64,000 nt of DNA from contig DASSPH010000072.1 of NCBI GenBank assembly GCA_035699745.1, forward strand, positions 97,033 to 161,032. The letters are read 5' to 3'. The stretch is from Vicinamibacterales bacterium. Its GTDB lineage: Bacteria; Acidobacteriota; Vicinamibacteria; Vicinamibacterales; 2-12-FULL-66-21. Position numbers and translations under genes: made by a program. Within the stretch, counting starts at the first letter, position 1. Each line of letters starts with the position of its first letter. Shown here piece after piece: positions 15,329 through 24,636 of this stretch. The notes below the pieces were generated by a model. That model saw nothing but the letters and a program-made list of their open reading frames with translations. It was not told the origin of the DNA and ran no database searches.

Positions 15329-17037
15329 AGGTTCCGCCTGTTGATCTCGCTGACGGCGCGGTCGCAGGCGCGCGCGGTCAACGCCATGTAGGTGAGCGAG
15401 GGATTGACGCAGGATGCCGACGCCATGCACGCGCCGTCGGTGACGAAGACGTTCAGCGCCGAGTGCACCTGGTTCCAGCCGTTGAGCACCGACGTTTTCG
15501 GATCGCGCCCCATTCGGGCCGTGCCCATCTCGTGGATGCAATTTCCCGGCGCGCTGTTGGTCACGTCGTCGAAGGGCGTGACGTTCTTGAGGCCCGCAGC
15601 CTCGCACATCTCGGCGGCCGAGTTCATCATGTCCTTGCGCATGTTGAGCTCGTTGGTCTTCCATCCGCAGTCGAACGTCACGGTGGGCAGGCCCCATTTG
15701 TCCTTCACCGTGTCGCTCAGGTACATGCGGTTCTCGTGGTACGGGAGGCACTCCCCCCACGAACCGATGCCGAACCGCCACGGCCCCGGCGCGATCAGAT
15801 CGGCCTTGAGGTCCGCTCCGAAGGCGCTCATCTCCTTGATGCCGCGCGCCCAGTTCTCGCGGCTGGCACTCCCCTGGTAGCCGAAGCCGCGCACGTAGTC
15901 CTTCTGCGCCGAGCGCGCGTCGAGGTTGCGGAACCGCGGGATGTAGATGCCGTTCGGGCGCTGCCCCTTGTAGAACCGATCGCCGAAGTCCTCCGACAGC
16001 CCGTTGGCGCCGACCTTGAAGTGGTGGTCCATCAGGTTGTGGCCGAGCTCGCCGCTCTCGTTGCCGAACCCGTTGGGGAACGTCTCCGACTTCGAGTTGA
16101 GCAGGATGAACGTCGAGGCAATGGCCGACGCGCACAGGAAGATGACGCGCGCGAAGTACTCGGACGTCTCGTTCGTCTGCGCGTCGCGGATGCGCACGCC
16201 GGTCGCCCGCCGCGTCTTCGGGTCGTAGACCAGCTCGGTGACGATGGAGAAGGGACGCAGCGTGAGCCTGCCGGTGGCGTAGGCCGCCGGCAGCGTCGCC
16301 GAATTGCTGCTGAAGTAAGCGCCGAACGGGCAGCCGCGAATGCACCGGTTGCGGTACATGCACGTGCCGCGGCCGTTGTGCGGCTGCGTCAGGTTCGCGG
16401 TGCGCCCGATGATCATGGCGCGGCCGCCGAAGGACTTCGCGATGCGCCCCTTGACCTGTTCCTCGAGGCAGTTCATCTGCATCGGCGGCAGGAACTGGCC
16501 GTCGGGCAGCTGCGGCAGCCCGTCGCGGCTGCCGCTGATGCCGGCGAACCGCTCGACGTAGTCGTACCACGGGCTGAGGTCCTTGTAGCGGATCGGCCAG
16601 TCGACGCCGTGGCCGTCGTGGGCGTTGGCCTCGAAGTCGAGATCGCTCCAGCGATACGACTGCCGGCCCCACAACAGGGAGCGGCCGCCGACGTGATAAC
16701 CGCGCATCCAGTCGAAGCGCTGCACTTCGGAGTACGGGTTCTCGACGTCGTTGACGAACCAGTGCGCCGAGGCCGGGTGCGTCGTGTACCCGGTGCGCGC
16801 CTGCTTCTCCTGTTGCGCGAGATCCGCCGTCGAGAGGCGGTTGCGGCCGGCGAACTCCCAGCTCTCCTTCATCGCCGTCGGATAGTCGCCGTGCTTGACG
16901 TCGCGGCCGCGCTCGAGCACGAGCGTGCGGAGCCCCTTCTCGGTGAGCTCCTTGGCCGCCCATCCGCCGCTGATGCCCGACCCGACGACGATCGCGTCGT
17001 AGGTGCGTTCCGCCGTGCCGCGTCCCTGGACGAACAC
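15325..17037 (-). CDS. GMC family FAD-dependent oxidoreductase (gluconate/glucose dehydrogenase large subunit-like)
   Basis: 570 residues from GTG 17037, one base overlapping the TAG of the DinB-like gene (TAGTG). N-terminal FAD-binding Rossmann motif AIVVGSGISGGWAAKEL with ERG after the second strand. A cysteine-rich segment MYRNRCIRGCPFGAYF lies near residue 230. The C-terminal GMC catalytic region has NCIHEMGTARMG and then NVFVTDGACM and LTYMALTARACD. It probably oxidises a sugar or polyol in the periplasm with electrons passed to the respiratory chain. Substrate is unknown. Exported together with the TAT subunit encoded next. Frame extension to 17322 is antisense/alternative frame of the upstream gene and is excluded. 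Confidence 0.92.
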   Translation of the reverse strand: MFVQGRGTAERTYDAIVVGSGISGGWAAKELTEKGLRTLVLERGRDVKHGDYPTAMKESWEFAGRNRLSTADLAQQEKQARTGYTTHPASAHWFVNDVENPYSEVQRFDWMRGYHVGGRSLLWGRQSYRWSDLDFEANAHDGHGVDWPIRYKDLSPWYDYVERFAGISGSRDGLPQLPDGQFLPPMQMNCLEEQVKGRIAKSFGGRAMIIGRTANLTQPHNGRGTCMYRNRCIRGCPFGAYFSSNSATLPAAYATGRLTLRPFSIVTELVYDPKTRRATGVRIRDAQTNETSEYFARVIFLCASAIASTFILLNSKSETFPNGFGNESGELGHNLMDHHFKVGANGLSEDFGDRFYKGQRPNGIYIPRFRNLDARSAQKDYVRGFGYQGSASRENWARGIKEMSAFGADLKADLIAPGPWRFGIGSWGECLPYHENRMYLSDTVKDKWGLPTVTFDCGWKTNELNMRKDMMNSAAEMCEAAGLKNVTPFDDVTNSAPGNCIHEMGTARMGRDPKTSVLNGWNQVHSALNVFVTDGACMASASCVNPSLTYMALTARACDRAVSEINRRNL

Positions 17038-17567
17038 TACCGTTCGCTCGAGGGAGGGACGATGTTCTTGAGGCGCATGTAGGTCACGAGATTGCCGTAA
17101 TGCTCCCACATGTGGCTGTTGGTGAAGGCGAGCATGCCCAGCCGCGTCTGCTTCTGACCGAAGAAGTCGACCTGGGTCGTCGCGTTGGCGTCGTTCGTGG
17201 CGGCAAACACCTGATCGCAGGCGGCGTACGACGCCTTCAGTCCCGCCACCAGATCGGCGCGCGTCGTCTTCTTTTCGTTCGACTGATCGACGACGGTCTT
17301 GCCGGTGCCGGCGAGGCCGCACAGCAGGTTGTTGCCGTCGGCGATGTGGCCGAGGAGGGCGCCGAGGCTTCGGACGTCCGGCGTCGGCTTGAACGCATAC
17401 AGATCCTCGGGAACCTTCTCCGCCGTGCGCAGCACGAACGATCGGATCGTTTCGGCCTGGGTCTTCAGGATGGCGACGTGCGGCGCCACGCCCCCGCCTG
17501 GCGTCTGTGCACCCACCGTCGCCGTCGTCATCGCCATTCCCAGCACAAGCGCCATGGCTCGTTTCAT
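17037..17567 (-). CDS. DinB-like four-helix-bundle protein with signal peptide
   Basis: 176 residues starting at ATG 17567, which has AAGGAG 8 bp upstream. The in-frame extension to 17747 is Arg/Pro-rich and has no ribosome site. Signal peptide MKRAMALVLGMAMTTATVGA. The mature part is a DinB/YfiT-like helical bundle with conserved His spacing: ALLGHIADGNN and FTNSHMWEHYGNLVTYMRL, which would bind a divalent metal. Members are often thiol-dependent transferases or unknown. First gene of the four-gene operon with the GMC dehydrogenase. Confidence 0.85.
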   Translation of the reverse strand: MKRAMALVLGMAMTTATVGAQTPGGGVAPHVAILKTQAETIRSFVLRTAEKVPEDLYAFKPTPDVRSLGALLGHIADGNNLLCGLAGTGKTVVDQSNEKKTTRADLVAGLKASYAACDQVFAATNDANATTQVDFFGQKQTRLGMLAFTNSHMWEHYGNLVTYMRLKNIVPPSSER

Positions 17568-17634
17568 CGTGGTCGCTCCTTGCGTCAGAAATCGGAGGAT
17601 ACCGGGAGCGGCGCCGGATGGCAATGGGACCCGA

Positions 17635-18060
17635 TCAGGCGTAATTGAACGGCAGGCCGTCCGGCACGGTCGTCCCTGCCGCCGCCCATCGCCGCTGATC
17701 CACGGTCGCCCGGCGGAAGTATGCCGAGACCCGCGCGGCCAGCTCACCCGAGAGTCCGATGTCGGCGACAGCCAGGTCGAACGCCTTCAGGCACGCCTCG
17801 TCGAGCTCGACGTGCTCGCCGTTGCAGGCGTGGATCCGCTGGACCGAGCTTTCGTCGCCGTATCCGGAGGTGTAGAGCGCCGGGCCGCCGAACGCCTCGG
17901 ACAGGTACGCCGCCAGCCGTTCCTCGTGGCGCGGATGGGTTCCGTGTTCGAACGGATGCCACGCGAGCGGATCCTGCTGCAGGCGCGCCTGCCAGGCCCG
18001 GCACAACGCGAAGATCCGGTCGAAGCCGCCGACATCCTGGTACAGGCTCATGAACGACAT
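17635..18060 (-). CDS. Truncated hemoglobin-like globin
   Basis: 141 residues (or 138 from the second ATG, 18051). Starts with SLYQDVGGFDRIFALCRAW, followed by a segment HPRHEERLAAYLSEAFGGP as in group II truncated hemoglobins, and IHACNGEHVELDE supplies the likely proximal His. C-terminal DQRRWAAAGTTVPDG. Binds heme and O2/NO in the cytoplasm. Divergent from the SMP-30 gene with a 55 bp gap and separate from the DinB operon by 67 bp. Assigned by overall pattern; the distal residues are not diagnostic enough to name a subgroup firmly. Confidence 0.75.
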   Translation of the reverse strand: MSFMSLYQDVGGFDRIFALCRAWQARLQQDPLAWHPFEHGTHPRHEERLAAYLSEAFGGPALYTSGYGDESSVQRIHACNGEHVELDEACLKAFDLAVADIGLSGELAARVSAYFRRATVDQRRWAAAGTTVPDGLPFNYA

Positions 18061-18083
18061 CCTACTCTGCCGGCCGTGCCGTT

Positions 18084-18089
18084 ATACTC
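18084..18089 (+). promoter_or_regulatory. Putative -10 element of the SMP-30 gene
   Basis: TATACT lies 26 bp before ATG 18116, followed by a strong GAGGGAGG ribosome site. No convincing -35 is seen. Confidence 0.35.
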
Positions 18090-18115
18090 ACGCGGAGATT
18101 CGCTGAGGGAGGCCG

Positions 18116-19120
18116 ATGGAGACGGATCGACGATCTTTTCTTGGTGCAGCGGCGGGCACTCTGGTGGCCGGCGCCGGACGGCTGCGGAGCACGGGGGCGG
18201 CGCAGCCGCCCCCCTCGCCCGTGACGTTTCCCGGCATCGCCAATCCACTGGAGGGCGCGGTCGAGGTCATCGCGGCCGGCTACATCTGGACGGAAGGTCC
18301 GGTGTGGGTCGGCGGCGAGCAAGGGCATCTGCTCTTCTCGGACGTGCCCGGCAACGCCATCTACAGCTGGGACGGCAAGCGGACGACGGCATTCCTGGCG
18401 CCGTCCGGCTATCAAGGCTTCCCGATCCCCGCCACGATCCGCGAGGCCGGCTCGAACGGCCTGGCGCTGGGCCGCGGCGGATTGCTGATCGCCGACAGCG
18501 GCACTCGGGCCCTGGCGCGCGTGGACCTGGCCACGCGTCAGAAGACGGTGTTCGCCCAGTCGTACCAAGGCAAGCGCTTCAACAGCCCGAACGATCTCGT
18601 GCTCGCGCGCGACGGTTCCGTCTACTTCACCGATCCGCCCTACGGGCTGACCGACGTGCAGAAGTCGCCGCTGCGCGAGCTGACCTTCACCGGCGTCTTC
18701 CGCGTGACGCCCGACAACCAGGTGCACCTGATTGCCGACAACCTGTTTCCGAACGGGATCGCGTTGTCGCCGGACAACCGCACGCTCTATTCGACCGACA
18801 ATTCGGGCTGGGTGGCGATCGATCTCGATGCCTCGGGCAAGCCCACGGGGCAGCGGCCGTTCGTCCCCAGCGAACGCGTCGGCGGCGCGCGGGGTGACGG
18901 CATGAAGGCGGATTCGGCCGGCAACATCTGGGCGAGCGGCCGCGGCGGCATCTACGTCTTCTCACCGAAGGGGGAACACATCGGCTTTGCGCCGATCGCC
19001 GGTCGCGTGTCGAACTGTGCGTTCGGACCGGGGCGGTATCTCTACGTCACCAACGACACGCAGGTCGTGCGCGGCCGCATTCGCGCCGATTTTCCCGGAG
19101 GGTCGCCGATCCAGTACTGA
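18116..19120 (+). CDS. SMP-30/gluconolactonase/LRE-family protein, TAT exported
   Basis: 334 residues with GAGGGAGG ahead of the ATG. N-terminal twin-arginine signal TDRRSFLGAAAGTLVAGAG. Six-bladed propeller features: AAGYIWTEGPVWV (metal-ligand Glu), LLFSDVPGNAIYSWDG, NSPNDLVLARDGSVYFTDPPYG (Asn/Asp ligands) and NGIALSPDNRTLYSTD. The family hydrolyses aldonolactones or similar lactones in a Ca/Zn-dependent way. A periplasmic lactonase would suit the product of a GMC or PQQ sugar dehydrogenase, both present in this window, but it is not in their operons. Confidence 0.9.
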   Translation: METDRRSFLGAAAGTLVAGAGRLRSTGAAQPPPSPVTFPGIANPLEGAVEVIAAGYIWTEGPVWVGGEQGHLLFSDVPGNAIYSWDGKRTTAFLAPSGYQGFPIPATIREAGSNGLALGRGGLLIADSGTRALARVDLATRQKTVFAQSYQGKRFNSPNDLVLARDGSVYFTDPPYGLTDVQKSPLRELTFTGVFRVTPDNQVHLIADNLFPNGIALSPDNRTLYSTDNSGWVAIDLDASGKPTGQRPFVPSERVGGARGDGMKADSAGNIWASGRGGIYVFSPKGEHIGFAPIAGRVSNCAFGPGRYLYVTNDTQVVRGRIRADFPGGSPIQY

Positions 19121-19157
19121 CCGCTGCTGACCGCCGTCACCGGTCGCGCCCGGCCGC

Positions 19158-19298
19158 TCACTCGGTGCTCCCCATCGCGCGGACGCACTTCCAGCTGCGG
19201 TAACCCCATTCGACCGCCCAGCCGTCCCAGAACGTCACGTCTCTGATCTCGCCTGCTTTCCGATTCGGCTTGATCGCGGACGCGGCGCTGAGCAGAAT
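19158..19298 (-). pseudogene. Orphan 46-codon open remnant, unrecognised
   Basis: In the 222 bp gap between the SMP-30 and PhoX-like genes the minus strand has a frame that ends at TGA 19158-19160 and is closed upstream by TGA near 19302, with no ATG/GTG/TTG start. Its codons look coding-like: G/C-ending, Trp-rich, with DVTFWDGWAVEWGYRSWKC near the end. It may be the 3' end of a decayed gene. I do not recognise the family. The rest of the gap shows nothing clear. Confidence 0.25.
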
Positions 19299-19342
19299 GC
19301 CTGCTCACGACGGCGGACCTTTCCACTCTCCAGGGAGGCCAC

Positions 19343-20860
19343 ATGCCAGCCAATCCGTTCGACCTCGATAGACGGCAGTTCTTCAAACGCTCCGCGCTTG
19401 CGGCCGGCGCCACGACGCTCGGCGGCGGCATCTTCGACGCGCTCGTCGCACGATCCGCGCATGCGGCGGGTGCCGGGGGCGGCCGCGGCGTCGGGTACGG
19501 TCCCCTGCGCCCGGCCGGCGACGATCTGTCGCTGCCTCCCGGATTCCAGTACCGCGTGATCAGCAACGAAGGGGACTTGATGGACGACGGGTTTCCCGCG
19601 CCCAAGGCCATGGACGGGATGGCAGCGTTCCCGCTGCCGAACGGCAACGTGCTGCTGATCCGCAATCACGAAGACAACGAGGCTCCCAGCCGTCTTCGTC
19701 CGCGGCCGTCTGGCAGCACGTCGACGACGGCCGGCATCCTGAACGGACTGCTGAACACGCACTACGGACCGCGCTCGTACGCCTACGATGCGTTCGCGGG
19801 CGGAGGTACGACGTCGATCGAAGTGGAGCCGCACGGCCAGCGGCGCGTCGTCGCGCAGCACTGGAGCCTCGTCGGGACGCTGCGGAATTGTGCCGGCGGC
19901 CCCACGCCCTGGGGCAGCTGGCTGTCGTGCGAGGAAACGCTGGAATCAGCGTCCGCGACGGGCTTTGCGCAGAATCACGGCTACATCTTCGAAGTGCCGA
20001 TGGCGACGGCAGCGGGCGCGCCGGCTCCCGCCGTGCCGCTGAAGCACCTCGGGCGCTTCGCTCACGAAGCGGTTGCCGTCGACCCGGCCACGGGAATCGT
20101 CTACGAGACGGAGGATCAAGGCGACGTCTCGGGTTTCTACCGGTTCGTGCCGGCGACGAAGCCCACGAAGCCGGGCGATCTGGCGGCGACCAGCGGCGCC
20201 TTCGAGATGATGAGGATCGCGGGGCAATCACAATACGAGATCGCGATCAATCAAACGATCGGCGTGCCGCTCCCCGTCGCGTGGGTGCCGATCGGCAACC
20301 CCGATCCGGTGCCGGCCGGCGCAACCATCGACGGGGCGGCGGGGTCGGCAGTCTTCGCGCAGGGGTTCGCCGCCGGCGGTGTGCGCTTCCGGCGGCTGGA
20401 AGGATGCTGGTACGACAGGGGGCAGATCTTCTTCGTCTCGACGAACGGGGGCAACATGGGACTCGGGCAGGTGTTCGCCTACGACCCCGCCGCCGAGACG
20501 CTGACGCTCGTCGCCGAGTCGCCGGGCGTCGACGTCTTCGACGGGCCCGACAACATCTGCAGCACGCCGCACGGCGGATTGCTGGTGTGCGAGGACGCGG
20601 GGGCCGCGCAGTACCTGCGGGGGATCTCGCCGGCCGGCGAGATCTTCGATTTCGCGAGAAACCTGCGCAACACGATCGAGTTCGCGGGCGCCTGCTTCAG
20701 CCCGGACGGGCAAACGCTGTTCGTGAATCTGTACGGCCGCGCGACGGTGCGCACGGTGACGCCGTACAAGGCGCCGCTGCAGATCGTGGTCGGACCGGAG
20801 CAATTCGAGCGGGCGGCCACGGTCGCGATCTGGGGGCCGTGGACCGCAGGTCCGCTCTAA
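19343..20860 (+). CDS. PhoX/DUF839-type secreted protein (alkaline phosphatase PhoX-like)
   Basis: 505 residues. The ATG follows AGGGAGG. Twin-arginine signal FDLDRRQFFKRSALAAGATT. The body matches DUF839/PhoX: LSLPPGFQYRVISNEGD, MDGMAAFPLPNGNVLLIRNHED, TPWGSWLSCEET, GRFAHEAVAVDPATGIVYETED and LVCEDAG. PhoX phosphatases are Ca/Fe-dependent and TAT exported; several metal-binding acidic residues are present (CEET, HEA, ETED). Many members of the family in environmental genomes have unproven activity, so phosphatase function is inferred only. Convergent with the small lipoprotein at 20905. Confidence 0.88.
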   Translation: MPANPFDLDRRQFFKRSALAAGATTLGGGIFDALVARSAHAAGAGGGRGVGYGPLRPAGDDLSLPPGFQYRVISNEGDLMDDGFPAPKAMDGMAAFPLPNGNVLLIRNHEDNEAPSRLRPRPSGSTSTTAGILNGLLNTHYGPRSYAYDAFAGGGTTSIEVEPHGQRRVVAQHWSLVGTLRNCAGGPTPWGSWLSCEETLESASATGFAQNHGYIFEVPMATAAGAPAPAVPLKHLGRFAHEAVAVDPATGIVYETEDQGDVSGFYRFVPATKPTKPGDLAATSGAFEMMRIAGQSQYEIAINQTIGVPLPVAWVPIGNPDPVPAGATIDGAAGSAVFAQGFAAGGVRFRRLEGCWYDRGQIFFVSTNGGNMGLGQVFAYDPAAETLTLVAESPGVDVFDGPDNICSTPHGGLLVCEDAGAAQYLRGISPAGEIFDFARNLRNTIEFAGACFSPDGQTLFVNLYGRATVRTVTPYKAPLQIVVGPEQFERAATVAIWGPWTAGPL

Positions 20861-20904
20861 AGACGCGGGAGCGATGATGGGAGGGCGAGGCGCGTGGCGC
20901 GATT

Positions 20905-21288
20905 TCAGAGAGCCACGGTCACGCGAGCGTTCCGACACTCCGGAGCGCACTGTGGACCATTGGGCCGGCTGACGTCGTACACCGGCTGCCTCGTCACTTC
21001 CGTCGTCCGCGCCGGCGTCGTCACGCGAATGATGACGGTCGCGGGCGTGAAATCGGAGAAGGACACGAAACAGGTGCCGGTCGCCGAGGTGCAGGTCGAG
21101 CTTCTCGACGAGCCATCAGGAGCGCTGACGACAACCGTCACCGGACTCTGCGCCGGCGCACCGGTCACCTCCACGAGCAGGCCCGTACAGCCGATCAGCG
21201 TGCAGCTTGGCCCGACGGCGCCGCACCCCGAGGCCACGGCGCCGGCGAGCAGCAGCGCGATCGCCGAAACTGTGCGAGGGATCGTCAC
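20905..21288 (-). CDS. Small lipoprotein of unknown function
   Basis: 127 residues with an N-terminal hydrophobic segment and lipobox (LLLAGAVASGC), so likely an outer-membrane lipoprotein. The mature part has four more Cys pairs and a beta-rich Ig-like pattern (VTVVVSAPDGSSRS, TCFVSFSDFTPATVIIRV). No family recognised. Located between convergent/divergent neighbours and probably transcribed alone. Confidence 0.65.
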   Translation of the reverse strand: MTIPRTVSAIALLLAGAVASGCGAVGPSCTLIGCTGLLVEVTGAPAQSPVTVVVSAPDGSSRSSTCTSATGTCFVSFSDFTPATVIIRVTTPARTTEVTRQPVYDVSRPNGPQCAPECRNARVTVAL

Positions 21289-21394
21289 GGGTCGAATTCT
21301 AGCAGGTCGTTGCGGGCCGTGGTGTATCGCAGCCGTCGCGGTGTGGCGCAGCGATCGGCGCGATTGACCTGAAGTACAATCCTGTCACGCAGCC

Positions 21395-24046
21395 ATGGGC
21401 GTGGAACTCTCCCCGGCGCGGCCCATCCTTCGTTTCCCTCCGGCGACGACGGCGGTGCTGACCGCGCTCGTGTGCCTGGGGATCGCGTTGGGGCTGCGGT
21501 ACGTGCTGAACGAGACGATCGGCAGTGCGCTGCCCTTCGTCACCGTGTTCGCCGCCACCGCCGCGGCGCAGTGGCATGGCGGCCGGCATGCCGCGATTGC
21601 GGTCGCGCTGCTCGGCCTCGTCGGATGCGTGCTGATGCTGCCGACCGTCGACGGCCGGACCCGCGTGGACGAAGTGGGCGGCGTGCTCGGCATCGGCGCG
21701 TTCCTGTTCACCAGCGCCGTCATCATCGGATTCGGCGACGTCGCCCGCGCCGCCCAGATCGCCGCGCAGCACCGCAGCGCCACGCTGCGCGTCACGCTGC
21801 ACAGCATCGGCGACGGGGTGATCACCACGGACACCCGCGGGCGCGTCACCGGCCTCAACGCGGTCGCGGAGTCGCTGACCGGCTGGACGCATGCCGACGC
21901 GGTCGGGCAGCCGCTCGACGCGGTGTTCCGGATCGTCAACGAGCACACCCGCCGGGCGGTCGAGAACCCGGCCGCCAGGGCGCTCCGTGAAGGCATCGTC
22001 GTCGGGCTCGCCAATCACACCCTGCTGGTCCGCCGCGACGGCGTCGAGCAGCCCATCGACGACAGCGCCGCGCCGATCCGGGACGCGGACGGCCAGGTCT
22101 CGGGCTGCGTGCTGGTGTTCAGGGACGTCACGCCGCAGCGCCAGATGGAGCGCGAACGCGCCGGTCAGCTGCAGACCGCGCGCACGCTCGCCGCGATTGT
22201 CGACTCCTCCGACGACGCGATCATCCGCAAGCGGCTCGATGGAACGATCGAAACCTGGAATGCCGGCGCGGAGCGGGTGTTCGGTCACCGCGCGGCCGAG
22301 GCGATCGGCAGACACATCTCGCTGGTGATTCCGCCCGAGCGCATGGCGGAAGAGGAACAGATCCTCGCGACGCTCAAAGCGGGACGGCGGGTCAGCCACT
22401 TCGAAACCGAGCGGATCCGCGCCGACGGCTCGCGGATCTGGGTGTCGTTGACGATCTCGCCGATTGCCGACGAGACGGGTGCGATCGTGGCCGCCTCGAA
22501 GATCGTCCGCGACGTCACCGCGCGCGTCAACGCCGAAGCGGAGCGCGAGCGGTTCGTCAAGCTGGTGGAGAACAGCCAGGACTTCATCGGGCTGTGCGAT
22601 CTGCAGGGCGTGCCGTTCTTCGTCAATCGCGCCGGGCTGGAGATGGTGGGCCTGGAGAGCCTCGACCAGGCCAGGCACACGCCGGTGGCGGAGTTCTTCT
22701 TCCCGGAGGATCGAGCGCGCGTCCTCGACGAGTTCTTCCCGCGCGTGCTGCGCGAGGGGCAGGGAGAAATCGAGATTCGGTTCCGGCACTTCAAGACCGG
22801 CGCGGCGCGCTGGATGGCGTACAAGGTCCTGACGCTCACCGATCGCAGCGGCGCGCCCACCGGCTTCGCGACCGTGAGCCAGGACGTCACCGAGCGGAAG
22901 GCCCGGGCGGACGAGCTGATCGAAGCCGATCGGCGCAAGAACGAGTTCCTGGCGATGCTGGCGCACGAGCTGCGAAACCCGCTGGCGCCGCTCAGCAACG
23001 CGGTTCAAGCGATCCAGCGGCGCCGGCCCGGCGACGAACACACGGTTGCGGTCGCCGCCGACATTCTCGATCGGCAGATCCGGCAGATGTCGCGTCTGGT
23101 CAACGACCTCCTCGACGCCAGCCGCATTTCCCGCGGGAAGATCGAGCTGCGCCGCGAGCGGGTCGCGCTGCGGCCGATCCTCGAAGAGGCGATTGAAACC
23201 GTCCGGCCGCTGGTGGCCAGGCTCGAACACACGCTGACCACCTCGCTGCCGCCCGAGGCGCTCTACGTCGACGGCGACGCCGGCCGCCTGTCGCAGGCGA
23301 TCGGCAACCTGCTGGCCAACGCCGCCAAGTTCACCGACAAGGGTGGCCACATCTGGCTGTCGGCGGGGCGCGAGGGGGACGAGGCGGTGATTCGTGTCCG
23401 GGACAGCGGCATCGGGATCGCGCCTGAGCACCTTCGAATGCTGTTCGACATGTTCGTGCAGGTCGACACGGCGATTGAACGGTCGCGGGACGGACTCGGC
23501 ATCGGACTGGCGCTGGTGAAGCGGCTAGTGGAGCTGCACGGCGGAACCGTCGACGCGCACAGCGCGGGACCCGGCCGCGGCAGCGAGTTCACGGTGCGGC
23601 TCGCGGCACTGCCGGCCGCCGCCGCAGGACCGGCGCCGGAGCGGCGGGCCCCGCCGGCGGTCGAGTCGATGGCGCGGCGCGTGCTGGTCGTGGACGACAG
23701 CGCCGACGCCGCCGCGTCGCTCGCGATGCTGCTGGAGTTCGAAGGCCACGAGACCTACAAGGCCCACGACGGCGCGGATGCGGTGCGGACCGCCGAGCGG
23801 GTACGGCCCGACATCGTGCTGATGGACATCGGCCTGCCGGTCCTCAACGGCTACCAGGCGTGTCGGCGCATCCGCGATCATGCGTGGGGCGCGTCGATCG
23901 TGATGGTCGCGATCACCGGCTGGGGGCAGGAGGAGGATCGCGAACAGTCACACGCCGCCGGCTTCGACCTGCATTTCGTCAAACCGGTGGATTACGAGGA
24001 ACTGCTCCGCGTCGTCGGATCGGCGCATCCGCGCGCCTCGGCCTGA
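21395..24046 (+). CDS. Hybrid sensor histidine kinase with membrane domain, three PAS domains and a C-terminal receiver
   Basis: 883 residues. N-terminal three hydrophobic helices (about 18-110, DUF4118/KdpD-like membrane part). PAS domains near 125-245, 255-375 and 385-500 (ITTDTRGRVTGLNAVAESLTG; IIRKRLDGTIETWNAGAERV; DFIGLCDLQGVPFFVNRAG). HisKA box FLAMLAHELRNPLAPLSN with phospho-His 524, HATPase with NLLANAAKFTDKG, DSGIGI and DGLGIGLALVKRL (about 620-735), then a receiver VLVVDDSADAA with phospho-acceptor Asp 811 in VLMDIGLP. A possible TACAAT -10 lies at 21375-21380. No separate response regulator or target gene is adjacent. Confidence 0.93.
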   Translation: MGVELSPARPILRFPPATTAVLTALVCLGIALGLRYVLNETIGSALPFVTVFAATAAAQWHGGRHAAIAVALLGLVGCVLMLPTVDGRTRVDEVGGVLGIGAFLFTSAVIIGFGDVARAAQIAAQHRSATLRVTLHSIGDGVITTDTRGRVTGLNAVAESLTGWTHADAVGQPLDAVFRIVNEHTRRAVENPAARALREGIVVGLANHTLLVRRDGVEQPIDDSAAPIRDADGQVSGCVLVFRDVTPQRQMERERAGQLQTARTLAAIVDSSDDAIIRKRLDGTIETWNAGAERVFGHRAAEAIGRHISLVIPPERMAEEEQILATLKAGRRVSHFETERIRADGSRIWVSLTISPIADETGAIVAASKIVRDVTARVNAEAERERFVKLVENSQDFIGLCDLQGVPFFVNRAGLEMVGLESLDQARHTPVAEFFFPEDRARVLDEFFPRVLREGQGEIEIRFRHFKTGAARWMAYKVLTLTDRSGAPTGFATVSQDVTERKARADELIEADRRKNEFLAMLAHELRNPLAPLSNAVQAIQRRRPGDEHTVAVAADILDRQIRQMSRLVNDLLDASRISRGKIELRRERVALRPILEEAIETVRPLVARLEHTLTTSLPPEALYVDGDAGRLSQAIGNLLANAAKFTDKGGHIWLSAGREGDEAVIRVRDSGIGIAPEHLRMLFDMFVQVDTAIERSRDGLGIGLALVKRLVELHGGTVDAHSAGPGRGSEFTVRLAALPAAAAGPAPERRAPPAVESMARRVLVVDDSADAAASLAMLLEFEGHETYKAHDGADAVRTAERVRPDIVLMDIGLPVLNGYQACRRIRDHAWGASIVMVAITGWGQEEDREQSHAAGFDLHFVKPVDYEELLRVVGSAHPRASA

Positions 24047-24073
24047 CGCCCCCGCCCCTCGACAGCGGCGCGG

Positions 24074-24598
24074 CTATTTTCTCGAAGCACCGCCGAAGGC
24101 AATGCCCTGGGCGACGCGGAACTGCTCCGACCCCTGTTTACCAAAGGATTTGAACCACCGGGCATCCGTGCGCAGCGCCAGGTTGTCGCGCATTGGCATC
24201 TTCACGCCGCCGCCGGCATTCACCGTTGCCGCCAGCCGCGACTGGGTGCCGATCGGAGAACCGGCGGCGGAAAACACCGGCGCCCCGTACTGCGACAACC
24301 CGGCTCCGGCGGCGGCATACGGTGTCGCTCGCCCGACCCGCGGGAGAAACACCAAGAGACTGCTGCTGGTGCTCAGCGCGTGGATGCGCCCCTCGCCGCG
24401 GCGATATGCCGCGTCCGTCTCGAGACCGAGCGTCGACGTGACGGGGAACGTCACCGCGGCGCCGACGGGGGACGCCCCGGCGGACCCGAGCCCCACATAC
24501 GGCGTGACTTCGACGCCGCGCGCGTCCTGCGCCGCCGCCGGCAGTGCGGCAACAGCGAACGCGACGACTGCGAAGACAGTGGATCGGTAGACGCGCAT
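24074..24598 (-). CDS. Outer-membrane beta-barrel protein (OmpW/OprF-like small barrel)
   Basis: 174 residues from ATG 24598, which has GAGGAGG 6 bp before it; a GTG 6 bp further upstream is in phase. Signal peptide RVYRSTVFAVVAFAVAALPA, cleaved near AAQDA. Mature sequence alternates as amphipathic strands (VEVTPYVGLGSAG, LGLETDAAYRRG, ATPYAAAGAGLSQYG, LALRTDARWFKSFG). Such barrels are structural or porin-like. An inverted repeat sits upstream (24637-24670). Confidence 0.75.
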   Translation of the reverse strand: MRVYRSTVFAVVAFAVAALPAAAQDARGVEVTPYVGLGSAGASPVGAAVTFPVTSTLGLETDAAYRRGEGRIHALSTSSSLLVFLPRVGRATPYAAAGAGLSQYGAPVFSAAGSPIGTQSRLAATVNAGGGVKMPMRDNLALRTDARWFKSFGKQGSEQFRVAQGIAFGGASRK

Positions 24599-24636
24599 CG
24601 ACACCTCCTCAGCCGCTTGGACTGCGGCCGTCGGGC

